64,000 bases of DNA from Lepus europaeus (Eukaryota; Chordata; Mammalia; Lagomorpha; Leporidae), in NCBI RefSeq assembly GCF_033115175.1, contig NC_084836.1, forward strand, positions 80,504,253-80,568,252. The letters are read 5' to 3'. The position numbers were made by a program, and so were the translations under genes. Position 1 is the stretch's first letter. The number at the start of each line of letters is the position of its first letter. Of this stretch, positions 34,998 through 46,904 are shown piece by piece. The notes below the pieces were generated by a model. The model saw only the letters and a list, made by a program, of their open reading frames with translations. It was not told where the DNA came from and ran no database searches.

Positions 34998-35103
34998 ATG
35001 TTCTCCCGAAGGAGCCACGGGGATGTGAAGAAGTCCACTCAGAAGGTGCTGGACCCCAAGAAGGACGTGCTGACCCGCCTGAAGCACCTGCGGGCGCTGC
35101 TCG
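34998..35103 (+). CDS. RALGAPA2: RALGAPA2 coding exon 1 (Ral GTPase-activating protein subunit alpha-2, N-terminus)
   Basis: The exon encodes 35 codons plus one base, beginning [19 protein letters not shown] and ending in LKHLRALL. I recognise this as the N-terminus of RALGAPA2; the paralogue RALGAPA1 is similar but diverges after LKHLR. The protein is the catalytic alpha-2 subunit that pairs with RALGAPB to stimulate GTP hydrolysis on RALA/RALB, and it is an Akt target in insulin signalling (family knowledge). The start ATG has G at -3 but T at +4, a moderate context. The exon ends CTC G followed by the donor GTGAGAG, giving a phase-1 junction that makes a GAT (Asp) codon with exon 2. It lies in a CpG island. 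The in-frame reading past 35,103 is intron. The identification is by memory of the protein, not by a search. Confidence 0.95.
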
Positions 35104-35370
35104 GTGAGAGGCGCGTGCGCGGGGCGCGGGGCACCTGCCGGCCAGGGCGCCTGCGGGCGCGGGCGGGGTCAAGGTCGGGGCTGGGATGCTGGGGGGAGGG
35201 GTCCGACCCTCGGTCCGGGGTCCGGGCTGGGGGACCCCCTGAGGCATTGTTTCCCCGGAAGCGGCCGCCGGGCCCTCGGGCACTGCCCCCGCCGCTGGGC
35301 TGTGTAAACTTACCTCAGATTGTCCTGGGCGCCTGCCCTGCGGGTCACCTCGAGGCCGGGCGTAGCGGCC

Positions 35371-35402
35371 CCTGTCCCCCTGTCCCCCTGTCCCCCTGTC
35401 CT
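35371..35402. repeat. 8-bp tandem repeat (CCTGTCCC)4
   Basis: Four nearly perfect units 270 bp after coding exon 1. Confidence 0.9.
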
Positions 35403-35588
35403 GCGACTGGATCGGGCCCCAGGTGGGGCACGCGTTGAACTGTCATCTCCCCCTCGCTTCCCATTTTGAAATTCTCGAGTCTGATCCTCCGGAGACGCCG
35501 AGCGGTCCCGGCACAGAGTCACTGGCACTGTCACCCTCCCGTTGTCCCCTCCTTTAAAATCGGATTTTTCCCCTGGAATCTGAGACCA

Positions 35589-35608
35589 CTCCCCCCCCCC
35601 CCCCCCCA
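35589..35608. repeat. Poly-C run
   Basis: About 19-20 consecutive C bases in early intron 1. Confidence 0.9.
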
Positions 35609-36895
35609 TGGATTCCAAGTGGTTTTAGCGCAAATTGAACCCCTGTCTCTCTTCCCTTTATTAAGGCTGATTTTTATTCGGGGTCTGCCCGCGCCGGGTT
35701 CTTTGTGTCCTCGGTGGGAGGGAGCGGTGGCCCTCGTGGTGTCTTTCATTATTTCCAGGCTGACGGTCGGGGTTGTTCACTGCCTTGGAGGAGGGGCCCT
35801 GGAGCCCAGGTGGGCCTGGGGTTGACGTCCGCTGACGCTCACTCCTGTCACCTGCTGTGTGTGATCAGCTACCTGCTGTTTTCTATTTTTTTTTTTTTTT
35901 AACTTCCTTAGACTCCACTTTGGTTTAGGATGAAACACACTTCATGTTTGTTCTGGATGCCTTTGGTCTTAATACAAACAGAGAAGTCACCTTGTTTTAG
36001 TGTGCCCGTCCCTTGAGTTGCTGTCATTCGTGAGAGTTTTAAAATACAGGTCTTTTTCATGAGATTCAAGGTTGCAGGTTATTTCTGTGTATACCCTGTG
36101 AACTACCTGTAAGGGGGAGTGGGAAAGAAAATAAAGCCCCAAAACCCAACACCTGCTTTTGCCAAGTGAAATTATGCACAGTCTCAGATGCCTTGGGATC
36201 ACACTGACTTGTTCCCTTTGGAATGAGATGTAAATGAGGTACTGTTAGCGGGATTAGTTTTCGAGACTTTTTGAAAGTGAAATGTGTTCTGGGTAAACTG
36301 AACTTTCTACTTCCTGTAGTGAAACACCACGCACACACAGGTTGCTTTGTGCGGGTGCTCAGTCTGTAGTGACTGATTAACACCTACTGCAGGGACATTT
36401 GTGATAAGGAAGACTTGAGCTGTCTTTTAGAGGATTTGATACTTTCGGATATTTTCAATGCTAGAAAATTAAAGCTTTTGTTCTTCCAAATCTGCACGAT
36501 TAAAGTGGCTACATCTTATAAAAGCAGAATGAAGTAAACCTAGATCGTTTGGGTTTCTTAGAGATAGATGATGTGTTGTGAGCATTCTGAGAAAGTGGAT
36601 GGTTTTCAAGTCTCTGTAATTATGGTTTCACTTAAGGTGAACTTTCTAAGGAACTTCCTTTTATCTTTTTCTTTCTTTTTTGTTTTTAACTCATTACGGC
36701 CTCACTCTTGTAACGTGGAGGGGTTTATTGATATTTCCTTAGGTGTACGTTGGTTTCTGTTGATGCATTGATTAATGGAATGGGCCAGTTTCCTATGTGT
36801 ATTATTGAGATCATTATCTATAAGGACTTGGGTCCTGTAAAGTGTTAGGAATTCTGGTCCTAATTTTAAATGTGAACTTTTAATTTTTTTCCTGT

Positions 36896-37202
36896 TAAAG
36901 ATTTATGTATTTATTTGAAAGGCAGAGTTACAGAGAGACAGAGGCACAGAGAGAGGTCTTCTATCCACTGGTTCACTCCCTGAATGGTCACAACGGCTGG
37001 AGCTGGGCCAGGAGCCAGGAGCTTCTTTCTGATCTTCCATGTGGGTGCAGGGGCCCAAGTACTTGTGCCACCTTCCACTGCTTTCCCAGGCCACAGCAGA
37101 GAGCTGGATCGGATGTGGAGCAGCCAGGACTGGAACTGGCGCTCATATGGGTTGCTGTCATTGCAGGTGGAGGCTTTACCCACTATGCCACAGCACCGGC
37201 CC
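36896..37202 (-). mobile_element. C-SINE
   Basis: Flanked by AATGTGAACTTT on both sides (from 36,868 and 37,205). Confidence 0.9.
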
Positions 37203-37410
37203 CTAATGTGAACTTTAGCTCAGAACTCTGTTTCAGAGACTAAAAATAGTACATTAATGCCCTAGTTCTTCTTGCATCACATACCCTATTTGATTGCTAC
37301 TTGGAATACAGAAAGAACTCTACTTAGAAGACAAAGCCTCTTGAACCGAAAGATAGGAATTGAGCCAAGATCCAGAAAATTGAAGGAAATGAATAGTAAT
37401 CACTATTTTT

Positions 37411-37714
37411 TTAAAAAGTTTTTAAAATTTATTTGAGAGGCAGACTTCCAGACAGAGAGAAATGTTTTCTGTCGGCTGGTTCACTCCCTAAATGTCCACA
37501 ATGGCCGGAGCTGGGCTGATCTGAAGCCAAGAGCCAGGAGCTTCTTCCAGGTTTCCCATGAGGGTGCAGGGGCCCAAGCACTTGGGCGGTCTTCCACTGC
37601 TTTCCCAGGCCATAGCAGAGAGCTGGATTAAAAGAGAAGCAGCCGGGACTCAAACTGAGGCCCATATGGCATGTCACAGGTGGAGGGTTAGCCTACTGCG
37701 CCACAGAGCTGGCC
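37411..37714 (-). mobile_element. C-SINE
   Basis: Ends CCACAGAGCTGGCCCC; tail on the left is degenerate. Confidence 0.85.
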
Positions 37715-37827
37715 CCTACTATTGTGTTTTTATATGTATATTTGTATAACATTCTGGCTTTTTGCATATTTTATCTTCAAGTGACAATAGGATGCTATTT
37801 TTTTTTATGTACAAACATGATGCCACT

Positions 37828-37990
37828 GACCTGGGTTTGCCATTTGCAGTAGCTGCTTGACTTAAGCTAGTTAGCCTGTCTGTGAACCTGTTTATTCTGT
37901 CTGTAAAATGGGTATAGCAATGTCTGCCTTGTGAAGGGTTATTATTAGTGATGTGTAAATGACTTCATCTTGGAGTAGGCATTTAGCAGT
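37828..37990 (+). repeat. MIR fragment
   Basis: TTCTGTCTGTAAAATGGGTA with a preceding MIR-like stretch. Confidence 0.6.
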
Positions 37991-38175
37991 TTCCTCTCCC
38001 AAGACTTATCTCCCAACCAGTATTTTGATACATAGCTGCTCCTTGTCCCTCCCCCATTCCCAATTCTTCCTTATTTTTGATAACAGTAATGAATTTGTCC
38101 TCTTTCCATAAAAGGTGATCTGTATTTATGATAACTGGCTGAGAATCATATAAGCCGTGGGTAGCTGAGTAATTT

Positions 38176-38463
38176 TTAAAAGATTTATTTATTTATTTGA
38201 GAGGCAAAATTCACTCCCCAAATGGCTGCAGTGGCCAGAGTTGGGCTGACCTGAAGCCAGGAGCCAGGAGGAGCTTCTTCCGGGTCTCTCACGTGGGTGC
38301 AGTGGCCCAAGCACTTGGGCTGTCTTCCACTGCTTCCCAGGCCATTAGCAGAGAGCTGGATGGGAAGTGGAGCAGCGGGGACTCCCTGTGGGATCATCAA
38401 CATCCCTATGGGATGCTAGCGCCGCAGGTGGAGGCTTAGCCTACCAGGCCACAGCGCGGCCGC
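38176..38463 (-). mobile_element. C-SINE lacking the GA tract
   Basis: The tail AGATTTATTTATTTATTTGA passes directly into CACTCCCCAAATGG, so the usual GA tract is deleted. Confidence 0.85.
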
Positions 38464-39084
38464 AGTAGAGTATTTCTTAGTGTGTCATGGTAATGACTAC
38501 AAACCTGCATAGACAATTTGTGCAGGCTCTGTATTGTAGATTGGTCTGTGAGGAACTGAGGCATAGGCAGGTTTTACAAGGTGCCAGACCATGTACTAAA
38601 TGGCTTACGTGTTGTGTTAATGAGAGGAAGAACAAGGTGCTATTAGGTGTTTGGACTTCCGTTTCTCCCTACACTGTTGAAATCATCACTGTGGATATAA
38701 ATGAATAAACAAAAGAATACTCAACTGCCCTCCCACCCCCAGGTATTACCATATTGCTTCAGCAGATTCCCTCATTAAAAGTTGAATGAATCCCAAATTA
38801 GAGTATGCAAATAGCAAATAGAAGGAGAAGGATTTAAGGTAATAGTAAACATATGGTGTGATATGTAAACAGATCATTTATATGGTGGGTTCTATTATAG
38901 GATTTCAAAGGGCGGGAAAGACAGTTAACAGTGGCACAAAACGGGGAAGACGAGTTTGATGATGTACTTGTTGAGTTTGAACAGAGGCAAGATCCAGGTA
39001 GAGTATCTGGGAGGTTGTGGAACATGGGGTCTGGAGCGTGATGAGAGGGTGGGAAGCCGTGGCTCTTCTCACATCCCTGTGGCT

Positions 39085-39205
39085 CTTCCCACAGCCTGTG
39101 ATGAGGTGATGTTCTTAGCTCCCATCTACAGATGGGGACACTGCGACAGGGAGGTTAACTGCTTGCTCCCAACTCCCAGCTGGGAAGCGGCAAAGCTGGG
39201 AGCCC
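39085..39205 (-). repeat. MIR-like fragment
   Basis: CATCTACAGATGGGGACACT with following AGGTTAACTGCTTGCTC, as in MIR on the minus strand. Confidence 0.5.
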
Positions 39206-39558
39206 TCATTATTAATAAAGCCCATGTTGTGCTTCTGCCAGTTACCAGACTCAACAGGAGATGTACACACCAGAAAAGGTATTCACGCACCAGGGTGAAC
39301 GTTAGCATGTGACATGTTTTCACGTGCCTCACGAACATGCTGCCGTGATGTTTGGCGCCCTCTTCGTGCTTTGTTTTTCTGTACTCTTGCATGTCTCATA
39401 GTTGATTTGATCATGGCAGAAAATAAGAATCTTCTGCATTTTACGGTTTGTTGACCTCTCCATGCCCTGGGTGGTAAGATATTTGTGTGGGCATTAATAC
39501 CACCTGAGCATCCTACAAACAGAACAGAGCTGGGAGGTATAATTTCAGGCTCTTTAGT

Positions 39559-39628
39559 CTTTTTTTTTTTTTTTTAAGATTTATTTATTTATTTTTAAAG
39601 TCAGAGTTACACAGAAAGAAGGAAAGGC

Positions 39629-39663
<35 letters not shown>

Positions 39664-39908
39664 GAGAGAGAGAGGTCTTCTATTCTCTGGTTCACTCCCC
39701 CATTGGCTGCAACTGTGCCGATCCGAAGCCAGGAGCCAGGAGTTTCTTTCGGGTCTCCCACATGGATGCAGGGACACAAGGACTAGGGCCATCTTCTACT
39801 GCTTTCCCAGGCCATAGCATAGAGTGGATCGGAATTGGAGCAGCCAAGACTTGAACCGGCGCCCATATGGGATGCTGGCACTGCAGGTGGCTTTACCCAC
39901 TATGCCTC
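39559..39908 (-). mobile_element. C-SINE, head slightly truncated
   Basis: Long GA tract; stops at CTTTACCCACTATGCCTCAG, without the terminal GCCGGCCCC. Confidence 0.85.
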
Positions 39909-40510
39909 AGTCTTATGTCTCAGTTGACCTGGTTTGAAACCATAATTCTCTCTTTGCTGATTTCTTGCCAGCAACTAATATTGTATACCTATAACCTCTG
40001 GAATATAAAATGAACTTTGGACACATAAGTGTGACATAAATACGCCATCCCTGCTTCGAGGGCCTGAGGTAGTTTTGACTTCTGATGTGGGGAAGGCGAG
40101 CCTAGGGTGTCTCAGGTGTTTTGTTGGAGATATCTGGAAAGGGTTGGCTTCCACCTTTTGCTGGGAGGAGAGATATAATTGGTAGGTCCAGAATATTTCA
40201 TTGGAAATTTTTATAACTTGGGTTTTCGTTTTGTTGGTAAGTACTTTATCTGAGGAAAATGGCTTTTGCTGAGTGTTTCAAATACTGCTCTTTGGTCTCC
40301 AAGCTGAGTGTCATAGATAAAGCTGAAGAGAATTATTTATTTAGAAACAAAAAAGTTAACTTTCAACATAGCACATTATCCAATTGGATTCTAAAATTAT
40401 TTCTAAAAGAAATATGTTGCTGTGTCATAAAATAAAGAATAATTAGTATGTAAATGCAGTAAGCAGACTTCTTGTACTTGGATTTGTTTTGTTTTTAAAT
40501 TAAACTCGTG

Positions 40511-40837
40511 GGGCCGGCACTGTGGCATAGTGGATAAAGCCACCTGCAGTGCCAACATCCCATATGGACACTGGTTCTAGTCCTGGCTGTTCCTCTTCTG
40601 ATCCAGCTCTCTGCTATGGCCTGGGAAAACAGTAGAAGACTTCCCAAGTCCTTGTGCCCCTGCATCCATGTGGGAGACCCATAAGAAGCTCCTGGCTCCT
40701 GGCTAAGGATCAATGCAGCTCTGGCCATTTTGGCCAATTGGGGAGTGAACCAGCTGATGGAAGACCTCTCTCTCTCTGCCTCTCCTTCTCTGTGTAACTC
40801 TGACTTTCAAATGAATAAATAAATCTTTTAAAAAAAT
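40511..40837 (+). mobile_element. C-SINE
   Basis: TSD AAATTAAACTCGTG / AAATTCAACTCAGA. Confidence 0.9.
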
Positions 40838-42497
40838 AAATTCAACTCAGACATTCCCTTCTGTAGTGTTCACGTGTACGTGTGAGTAAGCGTGTGTGTG
40901 CTACAGGTAGGGCTGTGTTTTCAGGGATTGATAAGGCAGAAACCCAGGACTTAGCGTTTGGTAGAGAAACAGAGGGGTGAACTATGAGGTTGACCACAGA
41001 GGGTTTCCAGCTGCTTCATGGAGTGGTCTGGAACAGCAGCAAGGCCCCCCCTAAGGACATCTGCTGGTGCTTCCTGAGGTCGGGTATGGGGTGGGTCTTG
41101 AATAATTGATAAGCACCTTTACCAGGTGAACGAGCCAGGGCACTGCATCAAGAGGGGGTTTGTGAAGGACCGAGGAGTTGCAAGTACAGTGGCTTTCAGC
41201 CGTGGTGTAGGTAGAGGTTGGGAGTCTGGGAGTCCCAGTCCCCCCGAGATTAGAAACACGGGTGTTGGCAGAGAAGGAGCTCCCACCCTGTCGATGGCAG
41301 GCTCTGAGCATGTATCCTGGGCTGCTGGCATTTGTCTTTCCCACCATGCAGAGAGGGTCTGCTTCAAGCTGAGTGTCACACTTGGGGAAATGCACTCAGC
41401 AGGGAGATGGAGAGTGACAGGGAGCCCATGGGTCCTGCGTGAGCCAATGGGTTTGGCCGTGTCTGTGCAAGCTCAACTCCCGAGCTGTTCAGGTGTAGGC
41501 ACCCATAACCGCCTGCCATTGCCTGTGCCAGTCGAGTTGTATTTCTGTAAGAGTATTGATTGACAGCTGTAAGAGTATTGATTAATGTGCCAGGAAGAGA
41601 GGGAGATTCCATATCAACGATGTGTGTGTGTGTGTGTGTGTGTGGAGATACGACGTTTATACATTTTGAGAACTGAGGGAATTTGAGTTTACATATTAGA
41701 GAAGGAGCGAGTGAAGTCGAGAACAGAATTGAAGAAACTGTGGAGAGAGAGGGATGATCCCCACGTCTTCTCCAGCACCGTCCATGCAGAACGGTGTGAT
41801 CTGTCTGGGATCCAGAGTGTGGGTGGGAGGTCAGCCTTCCCAAGAGGCCACTTGAAAGAAGCAAGGATGGGTGCTGGGCTCAGGAGAAGCCTCCTGCCCT
41901 GACTTCCGATCACCGCAGGGGTGAGGTCAGCTCCGAGGCAGCCTTCTGGCTGCTGTGATGACAGGCCCCGGTGTGTCTGGCTCCCTCTTCTGTGCCGTGT
42001 AGCCCCTTAAAAGAAAGGAAACGACTAGGATCTAGAAGGCTTTTGTCATTGTTCTTTCTGGGAATCATCTCATCAGTGCATTTAGCTTAAATGTTAACGT
42101 CCTGGCTGGAAGAGAGAGAACGAGGCCAGTTTAGGGAGTGCAACTGTCACGTGCCCTTCCACTAGGTGACCGTCTGAGCAGAGTGGGCCTGAGGAGGGAC
42201 TTGGGAGTCTGTTATGCCCTCCACGCTGTCCCCTCCCCCGCGCCTTCCCAGCCTCGTTGCTGGCTGTGACTCTGGCATTGGGATCATTTTAATTTTTCTC
42301 CACTGCACCTTTCATGAGGTTTAACCCTGTGTACTGTGGAACTTTGCTTTGTGGATATCCCTGTTTCATGTGGCACTTTAACTTTTGTGAAGTGTTTCCT
42401 CATATCATCATTTAATCAAATGACTACCTTACGCAGTCAGCTATATTAATCATAAAAGGTGTTGTTCAATATCTGTGAATGTATTTTCTGTTTTTTA
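40838..42497. other. Intron 1, mostly unique
   Basis: TG microsatellite at 41,621 and a near-identical 20-bp pair (CTGTAAGAGTATTGATT) at 41,543 and 41,567; no exon. Confidence 0.4.
41621..41643. repeat. (TG)n microsatellite
   Basis: About 11 units, intron 1. Confidence 0.9.
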
Positions 42498-42783
42498 AAA
42501 TATATATTTAAAAGGCAGAGTTAAGAGAGAGAGATCTTCAATCTGCTGGTTCATTTTCCAGATGGCCACAACAGCCAGGGCTGAGTCAGGCCGATGCCAG
42601 GAGCCAGAGCTTCTTCAAGGTCTCCCTCATATACTCAGCGGCCCAAGCACTAAAGTGTCTTCTGCTGCCTTCCCAGGTGCATGAGCAGAGAGCTGGGTAG
42701 GAAGTGCAGCAGCCAGGACTCGAACCAGTGCCCGTATGCACTGCTGATGGCTGCTTAACCTGCTATGCCACAGCGCCCACCCC
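42498..42783 (-). mobile_element. C-SINE, old
   Basis: Diverged minus-strand copy ending CACAGCGCCCACCCC. Confidence 0.85.
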
Positions 42784-44064
42784 ATAGATGTGTTTTAGGT
42801 GACCTGCAGTGCAATTTATTTTCTTATAGTTGCAGCCTCTTGGATGTGTCAGTTCAAATAGCTTTTTTAGGTGAAGAGATCCAGAATTTATAAGCAAAAC
42901 CCGGCAATTGAGAGCTTGATGAAGTTAAAGGAAGAGTTTATAGATATTATATCTTTTAAAGAGTTGATTTGTTGATTTGCAGTAGAACCATCTTTCTGAG
43001 TTCTGAGTCCTCGACTTGGGAGTTTAGCTTTGGCTATTGGAAAAGCGATCTTTCCTAATGTCTTTTATACATTGTTTTAGAAACTGAAACCCCATCTGGA
43101 GTGTGCAGAACACTATTTTAGAAGTAGCTGTAATCTTGAACAGTAAATATGTAGTTTGATTTTCCTATTACAGTCGTGGTTTAGTTTGAAAAACAATTGC
43201 TTGTAGATGAAACTAAGGAGCCGCTGATACCGTCTTTGTTTAAGTCATGGCACATATTCAGTGGACCTGAACCGCGCTCTCAAGGACACCTAAGGTACTA
43301 CTGACATTGCTGTGCCCAGCCGTGGGAGCCCTCAGGCAGCCTGACTGAGAGACAGCCCCAGCCGTTGCCCCCGTGGATCTGCCAGGTTGGAGCCAAAGCT
43401 GAGTGAGCTTCCCCGGGGCGGTTCTCAGCCCCGTGCTGAGTGGAGCGGGAGTACTGACGCTGCCTTTTCCTGGGGACCCACATGCCTCTGAGGGCCGATT
43501 TTTGCTTGAGGACTGCTGGTTGGCCTGGCCACCTTCTGAGAACTGTGTTGAAGCCTGCGGTCCTACCGACTCTCCGTCCTGCCTCCTCCCTTTCCTTCAT
43601 GGGGGCCACACCTGCACTGTGGTCGAAGCCCCTCCATGCCGTCTCCAGCTCTGTCCGTGTTATCCTCCCCGGCTGTTTCCCCCGTAGGTGGCTTTCCCAT
43701 GTAATTCTGTCTTAGTGTCTACTGTGCTTGTCAGAGAACACAAACTAATACACCATCCCTTCCCCGAAAAAGTGTTCTCCCAGGACACTGCAGCAGCATG
43801 TTACATCTCCCACGTAGACTTTCCTGTCCCCTTGCCCTGCAGTCTGCTTTCCTCAGGATTCCCACAGCCCTTTGCACCTCTCACTTGACATTTATGGCCT
43901 CTGGCTTGTGTTCTGCCTCACTTTCTGCCTCACTCAGTGGTAAGTACACAGAACATCGGCAGCTTCTCGTTCCTCTTAATTCCTCTTCGAGACATTCTTT
44001 TTGTTATGAAAAATAATATTAGCGTATATTCAGCACTCTCTGTGTTCTGATGGCTGGCATACAC

Positions 44065-44235
44065 ACTTTACATGCACGAATTCATTTAATGTTCCCAAAT
44101 GAGATAACATCACCCATCTTACAGATACACAGCAGATAGGAGCCTTGTGCAAGGTTACACAGTTTGTAAATGGCAGAGCCAGGATTCGAACCCAGGCAGC
44201 TGGCTCCAGAGTTCTTGTGATTCATTCAATGGTTA
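44065..44235 (-). repeat. MIR fragment
   Basis: GGCAGAGCCAGGATTCGAAC and CAAGGTTACACAG are diagnostic minus-strand MIR sequence. Confidence 0.8.
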
Positions 44236-44602
44236 TATACCCAACTCCCAAGCGTGTGGCATCATTGCACCCGGCACTGGGGATGCCAGAGCTTTCAGTA
44301 TGAACCTGTGTTTTTGAAAAACAGAGTTTCTAAAAACATGACTTCTGAACAGCTCTGGATGTAAGTCTGTCGGGGAAAAGCTGTCCACCGGCGTGGATGT
44401 TGTGAGAAATTCTCCAAGCCTGCCTGCCCCTAAAGTTGTTTTTTTCACTAGTTAGGGAGATGGTGAGGTGAGGGCAGTGGTTTCTCCCAGAAGGACTTTC
44501 CAGCCTCCTCTTTCTGTGTTAGTTCTCAGGCCAGCCTTGGACTCGAGAGGGAGCCGGTGTGAGAAAGGACTGTTTCTGTGGAGAAGGGAGAGAGGGGTCG
44601 CA

Positions 44603-44757
44603 GTGCAGGTCTTCCGTGGGGGAGGTCTAGGCAAGCCCCCAGTGCAGGTCTTCCGTGGGGGAGGTCTAGGCAAGCCCCCAGTGCGGGTCTTCCATGGGGA
44701 GGTCTAGGCAAGCCCCCAGTGCAGGTCTTCCATGGGGGAGGTCTAGGCAAGCCCCCA
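44603..44757. repeat. 39-bp minisatellite, four tandem copies
   Basis: Units at 44,603-44,641, 44,642-44,680, 44,681-44,718 (38 bp, one G lost) and 44,719-44,757. Each starts GTGCAGGTCTTCC and ends GGCAAGCCCCCA. Only a few substitutions separate the copies (for example CCGTGG vs CCATGG), so they are recent. The 13-codon period gives repeat-like reading frames on both strands, but this is intron. Confidence 0.95.
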
Positions 44758-45650
44758 GCTACTCTTGCCTGGAAACAAAATTACGGGAACTTACATTTGA
44801 ACTTTACCAAAACCCAAACTAAGTCACCACTTACCCAAAAGGAACCATTATAGCTTCTGAGGAAAAAAAAAAAATTAAGTAAGATCCTTCATGGTGTTTC
44901 CAGAACTACATGGAAGAGAGGGAACTGAAGGCATATTTCTAAGGGAGTACCCTGGTTTTTCTGCGCAGCCACTTTTCTGGTTTACAGTAGAGCAGAGCTC
45001 TTTGTGCCGTGGACTGGCTGCTAAGATGAGGCTATTCTGGGGCCAGATACACTTGATGTGACAGAGCTCGTCCTGAGCCTGGGGAGGAAGGAACATATTC
45101 CTCTCTCTCTTGCCCAGTGTGTATATGTATCATGTTGCAAATACTTGTATTTATTTTCTCTCTTCCTGCACTTAAAATAAATGCATACACACAAAAAAAG
45201 ATACATCACCTTTAACTGAAGTAAAAAAGTCTATGGTGAACTGGAAAAATAGTTGAACTTTATAAGAGGGGAAATAGTTACATACTCAATACTTAAAAAC
45301 ATGTGTATTGAAAAAATTATAATAAATATTCAGAATAGATGTATTTGTGACAAATAAATGCCAAGACCTGTAAGAATTAAAAACATTATTTTCAAAGAGA
45401 GAATGTTTTAAATATTGCTTAGCACTAATAATCTAAGATACATAAACGTAAAGGTTAAAATATATTTACCCATTGCATTAGCAAAGTTAATATTTTTTTT
45501 TCCTGTTGATAACATACTGTGTAAGCTCTCTAATGCACTTTGATAGGACTATACTATGATATAGTCTTTCTGGAAAGTACCAGTGATCTTTAAATTGACC
45601 AGGTACCTTTTCTAGAAAATTATAATAGATATACTAAAAAAATAGTCTAC

Positions 45651-46244
45651 TGGGGCAGGTGCTGTGGCGTAGCCGGTAAAGCCTCCACCTGCAGTGCTAG
45701 CATACCATATGGGTGCTGGTTCAAGTCTTGGCTGCCTCAATTCTGATCTAGCTCTCTGCTATGGCCTGGGGAAGCAGTAGAAGATGGCCCAAGTACCCAT
45801 TAATTTGCACTCTAAAACTCCAGGGATACAGAATTAACTACAAAGCAAGTGAGTTCACAGTCCATCAGGAATAACTTTAGGGAGAAAAATAGAAAGTAAG
45901 AAGAAATGGGGCCTGCACCGTGGCATAGCTGATAAAGCTGCCACCTGCAGTGCCAGCATCCCATATGGGCGCTGGTTCGAGTCCTGGCCACCACACTTCT
46001 GTTCCTGCTCTCTGCTATGGCCTGGGAAAGCAGTGGAAGATGGCCCAAGTGCTTGGGCCTCTGCACCCATGTAGGAGACCCGGAATAATTTCTTGGCTCC
46101 TGGCTTCTGACTGGTGCAGTTCCAGCTGTTGCGAGCCATCCAGGGAGTAAACCAGCGGATGGAAGACCTCTCTTTCTCTCTCTGCCTCTACCATTCTATA
46201 ACTCTGCCTTTCAAATAAATAAATACATTTTTTTTCTTTTTTAA
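45651..46244 (+). mobile_element. Composite retroposon: C-SINE 5' half + 115-bp spacer + full C-SINE
   Basis: Bases 45,651-45,790 are a C-SINE head that stops at GATGGCCCAAGT. Then 115 bp of non-SINE sequence (45,791-45,905) leads into a full C-SINE (45,906-46,244). The whole unit is flanked by AAATAGTCTAC (45,640-45,650) and AAACTAGTCTAC (46,245-46,256), so it probably inserted as one piece. The spacer plus second SINE match 32,377-32,841 at roughly 93% in the spacer by eye. Confidence 0.75.
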
Positions 46245-46259
46245 AAACTAGTCTACCAA

Positions 46260-46900
46260 GAACTGTATTGTAGCATTGTTTGTATATTTAAACTTTTTGA
46301 TGACAATGTTCACGTAATATAAAATGAGCTATTTTAAAGTGAATAGTTCAGGCTGGCGCCGTGACTTACTTGGTTAATCCTCCTCCTGCAGCGCTGACAT
46401 CCCATAGCGGCGCTGGGCTCTAGTCCCGGTTGCTCCTCTTCTAGTCCAGCTCTCTGCTGTGGCCCGGGAGTGCAGTGGAGGATGGCCCAAATGCTTGGGC
46501 CCTGCACCCGCATGGGAGACCGGGAGGAAGCACCTGGCTCCTGGCTTCGGATCAGCGCAGCTCTGGCCGTAGCGGCCATTTGGGGGGTGAACCAACGGAA
46601 GGAAGACCTTTCTCTCTGTCTTTCTCTCTGTCTCTGTCTGTCTCTCTCACTGTCTATAACTCTACCTGTCAAAATTAAAAAAAAAAAATAAAGTGAATAA
46701 TTCAGTGGCATTTAGTATATTCACAGTGTTTGTGCGATCACTACCTCTGAAACATTTTTATCACCCCACAGAGAACCTTGTGCCCTTTAAGCTTTCACTC
46801 CTTACGCTGCCCTCCCTGGATTCCCTAAGAACCAGCTGTGCGTACGTGTTTAGCTGGATTGGGCTTTTCTCAATTATTCTGCAGCACCAGAAGGGGAGTG
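46260..46900 (-). repeat. Old L1M-type fragment, split by a young SINE
   Basis: AATTCAGTGGCATTTAGTAT and CATTTTTATCACCCCACAGA match the common L1M 3' segment; the SINE at 46,351 interrupts it with a clean TSD. Confidence 0.6.
46351..46689 (+). mobile_element. C-SINE, young-like intermediate
   Basis: TSD AAAGTGAATAGTTCA / AAAGTGAATAATTCA at 46,336-46,350 and 46,690-46,704. It splits an old L1M fragment. Confidence 0.9.
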
Positions 46901-46904
46901 TGTG

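Larger units (their letters stand above)
34480..35300. promoter_or_regulatory. RALGAPA2: CpG island / RALGAPA2 promoter and 5'UTR
   Basis: About 0.8 kb of very GC-rich, CpG-dense DNA that ends shortly after coding exon 1, while the flanks are AT-rich repeat DNA. It contains GC boxes at 34,491-34,502 and 34,751-34,764, a GC-rich NRF1-like stretch at 34,944-34,957, and no TATA box. These are typical of a dispersed housekeeping promoter. The transcription start is not visible; it should lie somewhere between about 34,600 and 34,930. Boundaries are by eye. Confidence 0.85.

Noticed and set aside
34570..35028. 152-codon plus-strand frame ending within exon 1
   Set aside because: Does not start with ATG, is in a different frame from RALGAPA2 and has the same GC-driven composition.
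34510..35283. 257-codon minus-strand frame across the CpG island
   Set aside because: GC-rich DNA has few stops; the translation is Pro/Arg/Ala-rich low complexity and overlaps the true RALGAPA2 exon in antisense.
41126..41864. 145- and 162-codon frames in intron 1
   Set aside because: No family resemblance; one includes the translated (TG)n tract (THTHTH).
44603..44757. CRISPR-like array
   Set aside because: Units are directly adjacent without spacers and the genome is mammalian; it is a minisatellite.
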